A stretch of 64,000 bases of DNA, from positions 8,182,367-8,246,366 of the forward strand of contig JACGWO010000012.1 of assembly GCA_034509735.1 (NCBI GenBank). The letters are read 5' to 3'. A program made the position numbers and the translations under genes. Source of the stretch: Sesamum alatum (Eukaryota; Streptophyta; Magnoliopsida; Lamiales; Pedaliaceae). This document shows positions 33,647-45,525 of this stretch, piece after piece. The notes under the pieces were generated by a model that saw nothing but the letters and a program-made list of their open reading frames with translations, did no database searches and was not told the DNA's origin. Within the stretch, counting starts at the first letter, position 1. Each line of letters opens with the position of its first letter.

Positions 33647-35640
33647 TGAAAGATTATGTGGATCGTCCCGGGAAAAGCGCGAATGCGGAAGCGCGGTATA
33701 ATTAAAATATTAAAACGGAATTTAAACATGCTTTTAAATTAAAAAACACGTTTCAAAGGGTGTGCCTTTGAAATTTTCCCGGGCATTCGGTGTATCTCAT
33801 GAACGTATAACATAAAATAAATCATGGAGGCCATAGGGTTGAAAATTAAAGAGGGACGAAAATTTAAAACGAGACCTACCCGTTGTCGTTTTCGTCTTCA
33901 ACGGCTACACGCGTTGTTCCCCGTTTTGCACCAAGATCCCGTCTTTGAGACCCTCTAATTCGTGACACACGATCCACCCACGTATCTTGCACGTCGTGCT
34001 AGCAACGAACAAGTGTATAATTTTGGAGTGGATGAATCAATAACACATTATCAATTAATGGTATTGATTCATCAAGATTCTAATGTTCCAAGAACAAAAG
34101 AATCAAGAAAACTATTTTCTTGAGAGAGAGAGAGGGCGGACGAGAGAGATGGGAGAGAGAGAGAAACCGTGTGTGTGTGTTGTGTGTGTGTGTTGGAGTT
34201 TCATCATCATGTAAATTGTAGGATGCTAGGGGTTTATATAGAAGAGGAGTTTAATCCTCTTTAAACTCCTCTTTTAAGAACTCTAATTTGATTAGGATTT
34301 TGACCTAGTCAAAGTCCTAGTCAAACTAGTGTTTTGACCTAGTCAAAACGATCCTAGCCATCCATCTCTCCCATTAATCTCAGCCGTTGATTTAATTTAA
34401 TTTAATGGAAATATTTAAAACCTATTTAAATATTTCCAAGAGGCTAAAATAAATATAAATATTATTTAAGCCCATTAAATAAATCCCTTTGATAAATCCA
34501 ATTTATCAATTTAATTCCTTCTATCAAATAGAAAGAATTATTTCTCCAAGAAAAATAAAGGTCCCGATTAAATCTAATTTAATCATTCCTTCACTCCAAT
34601 ATTTAATTCCAAATTAAATATTTAATTGTGTGTGGATAGTGTGTGACTCTTTAGGTTCACCATTCAGCTAGACTTGGTCGGATTCCTAGAATCCGTCCGT
34701 TACCATGGGTGGCCATCTAGCAACGGTCCATGGCACTAGAGACTAGGTGAAATATTCAGGGATGAACATTTAGGCTCTAACAGTACGCTTGTCCTTCTGT
34801 CTTCGGTCTCATCACTTAGTGTCTAGGGCACGGATAACGCAGGTACCCATCTTGGACCTAAGTGTCGGTCTGTCCTCACTAAACGCCGCAAGGGAAACCT
34901 TCCCTTCTGTTCAGTCACTGTGGCCACAGTTTTAGGGACAAGACCTAGAGCATACATGAGACTCAACTGTCAAAACCTATTGACAGGAGACAGATCCTTT
35001 CTTGGAAACTACTGTCACTTTGCACACCAGGACTGCACTAGACATGGCTTATGACTACCAAAGAGAATTCTGGCAATCTCTCACCATACCTAAGATACAG
35101 CCCTGATGTACAGGTAAACTCAGCAATTCCTCAAGTCAAAGGACTTGACCTGTACCGTTGGAACCGGGAATACTCGTCATACCTTGCAGACCATACTCAA
35201 GGTCCTCCGTAAGACGGTTCCCACGAGTCACCTCAGTCAGCTGCATCCTAGCAGGCTAACCCACTAACACTGCTTAGACGATCCTCGTCACCCGTCGATG
35301 AAACACGACAGCAGATGCTTAGTGCAAGTCTCAAATGGAATCCCGGTACCCATTTTCGGGATTCCTTGACTTGGAGATTTCCGGACTGATTCGGGAAGAC
35401 TGATTCCATGGACCTACCTCCAAGCGTAGTCCCAGTCCCCGAAATCGAATCTCAGTCCGTGGGCTCTGTTTGCGTAGTGAACAGATATGGAAAAATAGGT
35501 GCAAGTGAACACAAACAAAGTAATGCCAAATGAAAATTCACTTCTTTATTCATTAATGATTTATCAAAACACTTATAATTGTCTAGACATAGGTTACATA
35601 TACCCGCCAAAATTGGCTTACATGGTCACCTATTCTAACA
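33647..35640 (-). repeat. 3' LTR of I-b
   Basis: 1994 bases. TATA at 34233-34242, W-box cluster at 34295-34347, hairpins with arms TTGATAAAT / ATTTATCAA (34489-34509) and AATATTTAATT / AATTAAATATT (34598-34622). Confidence 0.95.
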
Positions 35641-35656
35641 ATCTCCCACTTGACCT
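35641..35656 (-). other. Polypurine tract of I-b
   Basis: Sense AAGTGGGAGAT touches the 3' LTR; the pol stop codon is 16 bases upstream. It is the primer for plus-strand DNA. Confidence 0.87.
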
Positions 35657-36922
35657 TTAAAGCCAATCACCCATATGCCTAATCCCCATCTTCTCAAGAT
35701 GTTGCGTATGAGCACTTTGCGACATAGGCTTTGTCAGCGGGTCTGCTGTGTTGTCTGCTGAGTTGACTCGGTCCATCCGAACGTCACCTCTTCCTACCAT
35801 TTCTCTAAGAAGATGGTAGCGTCTAAGAATGTGTTTGGAACGGTGGTGAGATCTCGGTTCCTTCGCTTGCGCTATTGCACCGTTGTTATCACAGAAGATG
35901 ACAACGGGCTCGGCGATGCTAGGCACCACACCCAACTCTTGGATGTAGTTTCTCATCCAAACCGCTTTCTTGGCAGCTTCTGAAGCTGCTATGTATTCAG
36001 CCTCAGTGGTGGAGTCAGCAGTGGTTGCTTGCTTGGAACTTTTCCAAGCCACTACTCCTCCGTTGAGCTTGAATATATACCCCGATTGAGACTTGGCATC
36101 ATCGTCATCAGACTGGAAGCTGGCGTCGCTAAAGCCTTCCAGAATTAGTTTTCCATTGCCATAGACTAAGAACATTTCCTTAGTCCTCCTTAGGTACTTA
36201 AGGATGCCCTTAACTGCATTCCAATGTGCCTCTCCTGCACAGGACTGATATCTGCTAGTCACGCTCAAAGCGTATGCAATGTCAGGCCTGGTGCAGTGGA
36301 CCGCATATTGGATGCTACCTACGGCAGAAGCATAGGGGATGACTTTCATCTTTTCAAGTTCCTCATCAGTCTGCGGGGACTGTTTCTTGGACAACTTGAT
36401 CCCATGCCTCATAGGAAGGAACCCTCGTTTGGAGTTGTCCATTCGATATCTCTTTAGGACTTTCTCCATATACGAGTTTTGGGTGAGCCCTAACATCCTT
36501 TTAGATCTGTCCCTGACAATCTGGATGCCTAGGATGTAGGATGCTTCACCCAAGTCCTTCATGGAAAACTTGGTTGACAGCCATGCTTTCGTGTTTCCTA
36601 ACATTCTGACGTCATTTCCAATGAGCAGAATGTCATCCACGTAAAGCACTAGGAACACTATGGAGCTCCCACTGACCTTCTTGTATACACAAGGGTCGGA
36701 TTCGTTTTTGATGAAGTCATAACCCCGTATTACCTCATCAAATCGAATGTTCCAACTCCGGGAAGCTTGTTTGAGGCCATAGATGGACTTCTGGAGACGA
36801 CAGACTTTCTGTTCTTCTCCAGCGACCGTGAAACCCTCCGGCTGATCCATATAGATCTCTTCTTCAACGAAGCCGTTGAGGAAGGCCGTTTTCACGTCCA
36901 TCTGCCATATTTCATAGTCATA
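35657..36922 (-). CDS. RT catalytic part and RNase H (I-b), downstream of the amber codon
   Basis: This is the C-terminal 421 codons of the I-b polyprotein, in the same frame as gag-pol but after the TAG at 36923-36925. The first Met is at 36901 (MDVKTAFLNGF, RT motif A). YVDD is at residues 87-90 from that Met. RNase H follows with FSDAS (D259), TTEAEY (E300-E302) and CDNNGA (D338), ending at GDWL. RT and RNase H copy the genomic RNA and degrade it in the particle. Without readthrough of the amber codon, or help in trans from another copy, this part would not be made. Motifs are all intact. Confidence 0.9.
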   Translation of the reverse strand, partial: YDYEIWQMDVKTAFLNGFVEEEIYMDQPEGFTVAGEEQKVCRLQKSIYGLKQASRSWNIRFDEVIRGYDFIKNESDPCVYKKVSGSSIVFLVLYVDDILLIGNDVRMLGNTKAWLSTKFSMKDLGEASYILGIQIVRDRSKRMLGLTQNSYMEKVLKRYRMDNSKRGFLPMRHGIKLSKKQSPQTDEELEKMKVIPYASAVGSIQYAVHCTRPDIAYALSVTSRYQSCAGEAHWNAVKGILKYLRRTKEMFLVYGNGKLILEGFSDASFQSDDDDAKSQSGYIFKLNGGVVAWKSSKQATTADSTTEAEYIAASEAAKKAVWMRNYIQELGVVPSIAEPVVIFCDNNGAIAQAKEPRSHHRSKHILRRYHLLREMVGRGDVRMDRVNSADNTADPLTKPMSQSAHTQHLEKMGIRHMGDWL

Positions 36923-39709
36923 CTATGCTGCTATGGCAAGCAGGATCCGAATGGATTTAGCCATGGCTACTGGCGAGTAGGTATCCTCAAAATCGATCCC
37001 GGGTCGTTGAGTGTATCCCTTAGCTACAAGCCTAGCCTTGAAGGTAGTGACCTCTCCATCAACGCCGAGTTTGCGCTTGTAGACCCACTTACAGCCCACT
37101 GGCTTAACACCTTTCGGTGGATCTACAAGTCTCCAAACTTGGTTCTCGCTCATGGAGTCCATTTCGGTTTTCATGGCCTCAAGCCATTTCCCAGAGTCGA
37201 TGTCTGACATCGCTTCCCCGTATGTCTTAGGATCGTTATCCAGAAGATCGGTCGCACCTAGAAATCCATATCTCACTGGAGGTCTGGATTCTCTAGTGGA
37301 CCTTCGGAGAACGGGAACGTTAGTGGTAACTGTGGGCGCTGACTGTATCGGAGCCGGCGGTTCAGGGGCCGGGGCTGGCCTGCCTTGAGGTTGTCCTTCA
37401 TGCCTAGCATGTTGGACTTCTCTAGGTAGGTCAGTCCTCCTAGTGTCTATCCTGAATCCTCTAGGTGAGGTTTCCGCGACTGTTTCTGATGACTGAGTTC
37501 CATCACTTGATTCCTCAAGGATCAGCTCATCAGGTTGGATATCCTCCGGGAAGCCTTGCTCCAAGAATACTGCATTCCTTGAAACAAATACCTTTTGTTC
37601 CAAAGGGTCATAAAAGTAATAACCCGCAGTTTCTTTAGGGTATCCAACGAACCTGCATAGGCTAGACCTGGATTCTAGCTTATCTCCCACTAACCTCTTG
37701 ACGTATGCGGGGCTACCCCACACTTTCAAGTAGTTGTAGGATGCAGGCTTGCCGTGCCATATCTCATATGGCGTTTGGGTCACTACACTAGTAGGCGCCA
37801 AATTCAATAACTTGGCTGCCGTTTCTAATGCATAACCCCAAAACGATAGGGGCAATTTGGTAAAACTCATCATGGAACGAACCATGTCCAACAGGGTTCG
37901 GTTCCTCCTTTCAGAGACGCCATTTAACTGTGGTGTTCCGGGAGGTGTCCATTCTGATATTATACCATGTTCCTTTAGATAATCTAGGAATTCGGCACTA
38001 AGGTATTCACCGCCTCGGTCTGACCGTAGGACTTTAATTTTGCAGTTGGTTTGATTCTCCACTTCAAGTCTGAATTCTTTAAACCTCTCAAGAGCTTCAG
38101 ACTTGTACCTCATCAGGTAAACATAACCATACCGTGAATGATCATCGGTGAAGGTTATGAAGTAGGAGAACCCACCTCGGGCCTGCGTCCTTAGTGGTCC
38201 ACTCACGTCTGTATGGACCAAGTCCAACAGACCTGTGGCAAGCCTGCTTTGTCCTACAAAGGGCTTCTTGGTCATTTTCCCTCTTAGACAAGATTCACAA
38301 GTTGGTAGATTACTCAAGTCCCCAACCTCTAGGTTCTTTGAGTCTACCAACCTTTTCATCCTATCTTGGGATATGTGACCTAGCCTAGCGTGCCACAGAC
38401 GTGCGTTCCCGTTATTATCTAATTTCCGTTTGTGTTGAGCGTTAAGAACGAAATTCGTTTGTTGCAAGATATAGAGCCCATTATGTAATGTACCAAGTAG
38501 ATGAGCAATTCCACACCTCATCAAATAAAAGCAATTTTTATTGATTTTAAACTCATAACCATTATTGTCTAACAATGGAATGGAAATGATGTTTTTAATC
38601 ATACTGGGTACAAAATAAACTTGCTCTAATTCTATGCTAATGGTATCACTAATAACTAAAGTGGCGGATCCTACTGCTTCTGCCGAGATGGCCTTGCCAT
38701 TTCCGAGCTTCAGGATCATGTCCCCGCTACTTAGTTTTCTGCTTCTTTTCAACACCTGCAAATCATTGCAAATGTGAGCTCCACAGCCGGTATCCAATAC
38801 CCAAGAGGCAGAATTAGTGACCATGTTAACCTCAATCACAAATATACCTTGGTTTGAGAAGAGTTTGGGGCACTCTCTCTTCCAATGCCCTTTCTCACGG
38901 CAGTTGATACATATGTCATATGCCTTCGACTGTTGCTTGGAGACAACCTTTCCCTTTCCTTTGCCTTTCCCCTCTTTGGCAATGGGAACACTCTGAGTGT
39001 TCGTAGCTGCTATGACTGCCTTTCCCTTCCCTTTTTTCCTTTTCCAACGTCCGGCGCCCTTGCCTTTCGTCTTGGAAGTAGAAGCACCTCCAAACAATAC
39101 CGAAGGCGTGGACTTCTTAGTCGTTGCCTCGTATTGCACCAACATATTGATCAACTCATGAATACCCTTCTCAAGTGCATTCATGTTGTAGTTGACAATA
39201 AATTGATCAAAGGAGGGTGGGAGTGACTGAAGGATCACATCTATGTACGTTTCGTTATCGAGACCTGCCTTTAGGTCCTCGAGCTTTTCCACTAGGGTAA
39301 GCATTTTAACCCCATGTTCTTGTACAGAGGATCCTTCTGTCATTTTAGTTCCAAAGAACGCCTTGGTCGCGACATACCTAGTATGCCGGTCCGGGACTGC
39401 ATAGCAATCCTTAAGGCGAGCCATTATGGAAGGGACATCGTCTAGCCTTTCATATTGCTTCTGAATCTCATTGGTCATCAAAGCAAGTATGATGCTACGA
39501 ACCTTCCGGTTATCCTTATGCCAAGTCTCGAACGTCTCACGTTCCTCTGGCGTGGATCCTTCCGGTAAGGTCCTAGGGAGAGGCTCGTCCATGACGTAGC
39601 CTTGGTTCTCATAATCCAGGACTATCCTGAGATTGCGCAACCAGTCGTTGTAGTTGGTTCCATTAAATTTGTTTGTCTCAAGAATGGTTGAAAGTGGGTT
39701 CTTAGACAT
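36923..39709 (-). CDS. Copia gag-protease-integrase-RT(N) polyprotein (I-b), ends at amber codon
   Basis: 928 codons from ATG 39709 (MSKNPLSTILETNKFNG; the same start is kept in I-a and IV-a). Order: Gag helical domain (about 1-200), Gly/Lys-rich basic tail (213-256), CCHC knuckle C267-C270-H275-C280, protease D306 in LDTG, zinc-binding H440, H445, C471, C474, integrase catalytic D501, D564, E600 (35 residues between the last two), then integrase C-terminal region and the start of RT. The frame stops at 36923-36925, where Trp (TGG in I-a) became TAG. Gag and Pol are in one frame with no programmed shift, as is normal for copia elements. It acts in cytoplasmic particles; integrase then acts in the nucleus. 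All visible catalytic residues are present, so one base change separates it from a full frame. Confidence 0.93.
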   Translation of the reverse strand: MSKNPLSTILETNKFNGTNYNDWLRNLRIVLDYENQGYVMDEPLPRTLPEGSTPEERETFETWHKDNRKVRSIILALMTNEIQKQYERLDDVPSIMARLKDCYAVPDRHTRYVATKAFFGTKMTEGSSVQEHGVKMLTLVEKLEDLKAGLDNETYIDVILQSLPPSFDQFIVNYNMNALEKGIHELINMLVQYEATTKKSTPSVLFGGASTSKTKGKGAGRWKRKKGKGKAVIAATNTQSVPIAKEGKGKGKGKVVSKQQSKAYDICINCREKGHWKRECPKLFSNQGIFVIEVNMVTNSASWVLDTGCGAHICNDLQVLKRSRKLSSGDMILKLGNGKAISAEAVGSATLVISDTISIELEQVYFVPSMIKNIISIPLLDNNGYEFKINKNCFYLMRCGIAHLLGTLHNGLYILQQTNFVLNAQHKRKLDNNGNARLWHARLGHISQDRMKRLVDSKNLEVGDLSNLPTCESCLRGKMTKKPFVGQSRLATGLLDLVHTDVSGPLRTQARGGFSYFITFTDDHSRYGYVYLMRYKSEALERFKEFRLEVENQTNCKIKVLRSDRGGEYLSAEFLDYLKEHGIISEWTPPGTPQLNGVSERRNRTLLDMVRSMMSFTKLPLSFWGYALETAAKLLNLAPTSVVTQTPYEIWHGKPASYNYLKVWGSPAYVKRLVGDKLESRSSLCRFVGYPKETAGYYFYDPLEQKVFVSRNAVFLEQGFPEDIQPDELILEESSDGTQSSETVAETSPRGFRIDTRRTDLPREVQHARHEGQPQGRPAPAPEPPAPIQSAPTVTTNVPVLRRSTRESRPPVRYGFLGATDLLDNDPKTYGEAMSDIDSGKWLEAMKTEMDSMSENQVWRLVDPPKGVKPVGCKWVYKRKLGVDGEVTTFKARLVAKGYTQRPGIDFEDTYSPVAMAKSIRILLAIAA

Positions 39710-42056
39710 TTTAAAATCTACATGTTGAAAAACAACGCGCGATCAGCAGAAAGTAAAGACGGTGGTTTGATAAAAAAATAATTAAATGCTTGGTCTTTAG
39801 TCATTTAATCCTCCCACTATTTTATACGAAAACACGGTACTCTCAAACGTAGTTTTCGGGAAATCCTTTCCTAGTGGGCTTGGGATCCACAGCGATTTTT
39901 CCCATACCCCGCTTTTACGATTCGCATGGAAAAGATCCTGTGGGAGGTATTCCATACCATTCTCGTTCCACGAGATTCCCAAGATTATTGCCTCACCCTT
40001 TTGCATGATCCCGAGGACTCCAAGCGAATCATGCTAATTAGGCGTTAGACCCGACCCAATCGACCGAGCCATGGACCCACTAGTACCCCCACGACTCGTG
40101 AGACAGGTAGCAGCAGCCCATTTTTCGTTCATGACATAGTGCAGCTTCTTTTAAGTACAATAACGTGCCACGACTCGTGAGACCACGCTATTGACCTAAA
40201 ACAGCTTCCTCACTATGCCACGGATTGGAAGGCATGGACAAACTCCTAGAGTTCATGTCCACTTTATCTAGGGTCTAATATTTTAACATTGGTCCAACCA
40301 ATGTGAGAGTAATAATGACCGAGATCTCATACTATATCCATACATTCATCCAAAAATGCATAAATGAAATTCATCCATAGCAGTTATACATGATAAATAA
40401 AACCCATTCATCCATCACAATAACCACATGCAAAATTAAAGCCTAGCACGCCCCTGTTGGATGATCACAAGCCCGAATCCTATGCGATCCACTGAGCCCG
40501 CAGTGGATCTATGGTCAATCTAGGGTTGGTCCTATACTATTACAATAATAGTAACCCAATCATCATTCTGATGGGCCTTGGTCTCTTTTTCTCTTTCTTC
40601 ACTTCATGGAAAACGCCAAGGGACCTCCGGTCTGGGCTCTCCATGTGGTCCTTCCTTCTTCTCCACCAATTACAAAAATGGAAACCTCACTCCTAGTCTA
40701 CTCTCATTACATATAAAAAAATTAGAAACCCCAGCGAAACCCCGGGGGGAGTACATAAGGAGGGAGGTAGAAAGCCTTATTATTCCAAGGCACTAGAAAG
40801 AGAGAAGGAGAAAGCAGTTAAAGAGGCACACAGGCCCAACAGTAAATTAAACCATACATTCGGTCTAGGGCTCGTGATCATCCATTTCCATCCAACACAC
40901 ATAATTACATGATCCAATCACATAATCATAATATTCCAACAACACATGATTTCCAATCACATCAATCCAAGATGAAAATAAATGAACATGTGCGTAACGT
41001 GTGAAAATAAAATATAGATATTGGCAATGTAAAATTTTTCGTTTTAGGAAAACCTTTCCTCATTATTTTAAGTAAAATAACCCCGGGATTCCAAATCCAT
41101 TTATTTTACTCCTAAAATAATGTCTTTAGGAATTTAGGAAAAATTGAACCCAAAAAAACGAATTTTTCAGAATTAATTCAAAATTAAAACTGAAAATAAA
41201 TTTAAAAATAAAATTACACTAGGGTTTCAAAACCCTAGCCAAGGAGCCACCGGCCGCCGCCGCCTGCAGCAGTCGGCCGCCGGGCGCGCAGGGCAGCAGG
41301 CCCTGCCTGCCGCCTCTGCGCGCGCGCGCAGGCACCGCCTTGCCGGGCGCGCGCGCGCGCAGGCCCCTGCCTGTGTGCGCGCGCGCCTGGCCGGCATCAG
41401 TCTGCGCGGCCTGGCGCATCGGCAGGCCGACGCGCGCACAGGCTCCTTTGCCTGTGCGCGCGCGCTGGCCTGCTGGCCACCGGCCGCGTCCCTGCGTCGT
41501 GCGCAGAGAGCGCGCGCAGCAGACGCGCACTGGGCGTGCCTGCCGGGCGCGCGCGCGCGCAGACGCCTCCGTCTGCGTGCGCGCGCGCCTGGCGGCGCGC
41601 CTGGTGCCCGTCCGCGCGCGGGCTCCTCCGCCCGCCAGCCTTGCGCGCGCGCGCGCGCAGACACCTCTGTCTGCCCGCGCGCGCGCCTGGAGGCGTTTCC
41701 ATGCGCGCACGCCCGCGCGCAGCCAACCCGGCTGCGCGCTGCCCCTGCGCGGCCGGCAGCGCGCGCGCGCGCGCAGGCTTCCCATGCCTGCGCGCGTCTG
41801 CCCTGCCGGCAGCGCTCGGCTGCGCGCGGCCAGCCTTCCCGGCTGGCCGGCTGTGACGTTTTCTCGTTTTTTCAGATTAATTCCCATCCCGATTCCCAAG
41901 AAAAACAGAAAATACCAACATTCAGCAATTCACACGAATTAAAAGCAATAAAATAACATGCTTCAAGAATCAAGAAATTCAAGATTTAATTACAACATGC
42001 TATTTCACGTTTCATGCTTAAAACGCACATAAACCCTAGGCCTATACACCGAACCG
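39710..42056 (-). other. 5' leader of I-b
   Basis: 2.35 kb non-coding. It has paired palindromes CACGACTCGTG at 40090-40100 and 40169-40179 (79 bases apart) and the GC-rich hairpin block at 41236-41855. No gene supported. Confidence 0.8.
41236..41855 (-). repeat. GC-rich alternating-CG hairpin block in the I-b leader
   Basis: Same as 6656-7263 in I-a, but CG runs differ in length and there are small indels, while the hairpin arms (CAGACG / CGTCTG, CAGACA / TGTCTG, CAGGC / GCCTG) are kept. Open frames in both directions here are composition artefacts. Confidence 0.85.
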
Positions 42057-42069
42057 GGCTCTGATACCA
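42057..42069 (-). other. Primer binding site (tRNA-iMet) of I-b
   Basis: Sense TGGTATCAGAGCC, one base from the 5' LTR; intact. Confidence 0.93.
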
Positions 42070-42070
42070 C

Positions 42071-44066
42071 TGAAAGATTATGTGGATCGTCCCGGGAAAA
42101 GCGCGAATGCGGAAGCGCGGTATAATTAAAAAATTAAAACGGAATTTAAACATGCTTTTAAATTAAAAAACACGTTTCAAAGGGTGTGCCTTTGAAATTT
42201 TCCCGGGCATTCGGTGTATCTCATGAACGTATAACATAAAATAAATCATGGAGGCCATAGGGTTGAAAATTAAAGAGGGACGAAAATTTAAAACGAGACC
42301 TACCCGTTGTCGTTTTCGTCTTCAACGGCTACACGCGTTGTTCCCCGTTTTGCACCAAGATCCCGTCTTTGAGACCCTCTAATTCGTGACACACGATCCA
42401 CCCACGTATCTTGCACGTCGTGCTAGCAACGAACAAGTGTATAATTTTGGAGTGGATGAATCAATAACACATTATCAATTAATGGTATTGATTCATCAAG
42501 ATTCTAATGTTCCAAGAACAAAAGAATCAAGAAAACTATTTTCTTGAGAGAGAGAGAGGGCGGACGAGAGAGATGGGAGAGAGAGAGAAACCGTGTGTGT
42601 GTGTTGTGTGTGTGTGTTGGAGTTTCATCATCATGTAAATTGTAGGATGCTAGGGGTTTATATAGAAGAGGAGTTTAATCCTCTTTAAACTCCTCTTTTA
42701 AGAAACTCTAATTTGATTAGGATTTTGACCTAGTCAAAGTCCTAGTCAAACTAGTGTTTTGACCTAGTCAAAACGATCCTAGCCATCCATCTCTCCCATT
42801 AATCTCAACCGTTGATTTAATTTAATTTAATGGAAATATTTAAAACCTATTTAAATATTTCCAAGAGGCTAAAATAAATATAAATATTATTTAAGCCCAT
42901 TAAATAAATCCCTTTGATAAATCCAATTTATCAATTTAATTCCTTCTATCAAATAGAAAAGAATTATTTCTCCAAGAAAAATAAAGGTCCCGATTAAATC
43001 TAATTTAATCATTCCTTCACTCCAATATTTAATTCCAAATTAAATATTTAATTGTGTGTGGATAGTGTGTGACTCTTTAGGTTCACCATTCAGCTAGACT
43101 TGGTCGGATTCCTAGAATCCGTCCGTTACCATGGGTGGCCATCTAGCAACGGTCCATGCACTAGAGACTAGGTGAAATATTCAGGGATGAACATTTAGGC
43201 TCTAACAGTACGCTTGTCCTTCTGTCTTCGGTCTCATCACTTAGTGTCTAGGGCACGGATAACGCAGGTACCCATCTTGGACCTAAGTGTCGGTCTGTCC
43301 TCACTAAACGCCGCAAGGGAAAACCTTCCCTTCTGTTCAGTCACTGTGGCCACAGTTTTAGGGACAAGACCTAGAGCATACATGAGACTCAACTGTCAAA
43401 ACCTATTGACAGGAGACAGATCCTTTCTTGGAAACTACTGTCACTTTGCACACCAGGACTGCACTAGACATGGCTTATGACTACCAAAGAGAATTCTGGC
43501 AATCTCTCACCATACCTAAGATACAGCCCTGATGTACAGGTAAACTCAGCAATTCCTCAAGTCAAAGGACTTGACCTGTACCGTTGGAACCGGGAATAGT
43601 CGTCATACCTTGCAGACCATACTCAAGGTCCTCCGTAAGACGGTTCCCACGAGTCACCTCAGTCAGCTGCATCCTAGCAGGCTAACCCACTAACACTGCT
43701 TAGACGATCCTCGTCACCCGTCGATGAAACACGACAGCAGATGCTTAGTGCAAGTCTCAAATGGAATCCCGGTACCCATTTTCGGGATTCCTTGACTTGG
43801 AGATTTCCGGACTGATTCGGGAAGACTGATTCCATGGACCTACCTCCAAGCGTAGTCCCAGTCCCCGAAATCGAATCTCAGTCCGTGGGCTCTGTTTGCG
43901 TAGTGAACAGATATGGAAAAATAGGTGCAAGTGAACACAAACAAAGTAATGCCAAATGAAAATTCACTTCTTTATTCATTAATGATTTATCAAAACACTT
44001 ATAATTGTCTAGACATAGGTTACATATACCCGCCAAAATTGGCTTACATGGTCACCTATTCTAACA
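42071..44066 (-). repeat. 5' LTR of I-b
   Basis: 1996 bases, TGAAAGATTATG to TTCTAACA in + coordinates. TATA at 42657-42666, W-boxes at 42719-42772. GA and GT microsatellites lie between TATA and the U5 end, so they would be in the transcribed leader. Confidence 0.95.
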
Positions 44067-45525
44067 ATTTCAAGAATCATCATCCTTCAAAAAGTTGGAA
44101 GCTAGAGGTATTTATAGAGGAGGAGTATAATCCTCTTAAAACTCCTACTCTAAGAACTCTAATTTGTCTAGGATTTTGACCTAGTCAAAGTCCTAGTCAA
44201 ACTAGTGTTTGACCTAGTCAAACAAATCCTAGCCTTCCATCTCCCCTTTCCATCTCAACCGTTGATTTTTAATTTAATGGAATATTTAAATCCCATTAAA
44301 TATTCCAAAAGGCTAAAAGAATAAATATAATAAATAAATATTAATATTTACTCTAAGCCCATTAAATCAATCCTTTAATAAATCCTATTTATTAATTTAA
44401 TTCCCTTTATCAAATAGAAGGAATTAATTTCTCCAAGAAAATATAGGACCCGATTATATCTAATTTAATCATTCCTTTACTCCAATATTTAATTTCAAAT
44501 TAAATACTAAGTGTGTGTGGATAGTGTGTGACTCTTTAGGTTCACCATTCAGCTAGACTTGGTCGGATTCCTAGAATCCGTCCGTTACCATGGTGGCCAT
44601 CTAGCAACGGTCCATAGCACTAGAGAATAGGTGAAATATTGGGGGATGAACATTTAGGCTCTAACAGTACACTTGTCCTTCTGTCTTCGGTCTCATCACT
44701 CAGAGTCTAGGGCACGAAAAATGCAGGTACCCATTTTGGACCTAAGTGTCGGTCTGTCCTTACTAAACACCGCAAGGGAAACCTTCCCTTCTGTTCAGTT
44801 ACTGTGGCCACAGATTTTAGGGACAAGACACAGAGCATACATGAGACTCAACTGTCAATTCCTTTTGACAGGAAACAGATCCTTTCTTGGAAACTACTGT
44901 CACTCTGTACACCCGAGCTGCACTAGACATGGCTTATGACTACTCAAGAGCATTTTGTCAATCTCTCACCATATCTAAGATACAGACCTGATGTACAGGT
45001 AAACTCAGCAGTTCCTCAAGTCAAAGGACTTGGCCTGTACCGTTGGAACCGCGAATACTCGTCATACCTTGCTGACCATACTCAAGGTCCTCTGTAAGAC
45101 GGTTCCCGCGAGTCACCTCAGTCAACTGCTTCCTAGCATGCTGACCCACTAACACTGCTTAGACGACCTTCGTCACCCGTCGATGAAATACGACAGCAGA
45201 TGCTTAGTGCAAGTCTCAAAGGGAATCCCAGTACCATTTTTCGGGATTCCTTGACTTGGAGATTTCCGGACTGATTCGGTAAGACTGATTTCATGGACCT
45301 ACCTCCAAGCGTAGTCCCAGTCCCCGAAATCGTTTCTCAGTCCGTGGGCTTTGTTTGCGTAGTGAACAGAAATGTAAATGCAGATAAAAGTGAACGTAAA
45401 CAAAGTATTGCCATATGAATTTTCACTTCTTTATTCATAAATGTTTTATCAAATACCAAAAAATTGTTTAGACATAGGTTACATATTCCTGCCAAAATTG
45501 GCTTACATGGTCACCTATTCTAACA

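Larger units (their letters stand above)
33642..44071 (-). mobile_element. Complete copia retrotransposon I-b with ATTTC target-site duplication
   Basis: The element is 33647-44066 (10,420 bases), with ATTTC at 33642-33646 and 44067-44071. It has both LTRs, polypurine tract, one fused gag-pol frame with a single amber codon, a 2.3-kb leader and an intact PBS. By my count the LTRs differ by 3 substitutions and 4 one-base indels (lengths 1994 and 1996). At the commonly used rice LTR rate (1.3e-8 per site per year) that is of order 0.05-0.1 million years. Four of seven differences are indels, several in homopolymers, so assembly error is possible. It is the best-preserved element here. Confidence 0.96.

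Noticed and set aside
1..44066. Segmental duplication explaining I-a and I-b
   Set aside because: Their flanks are unrelated (family IV LTR against family III LTR), and I-b has its own ATTTC target-site duplication, so they are independent insertions.
43214..44939. 88-codon frame antisense to the LTR, seen at 43214-43480, 44673-44939 and 52579-52845
   Set aside because: The frames differ in the middle by compensating one-base shifts and lie antisense to transcription; copies elsewhere in the same families have no such frame. The similarity is explained by conserved LTR DNA.
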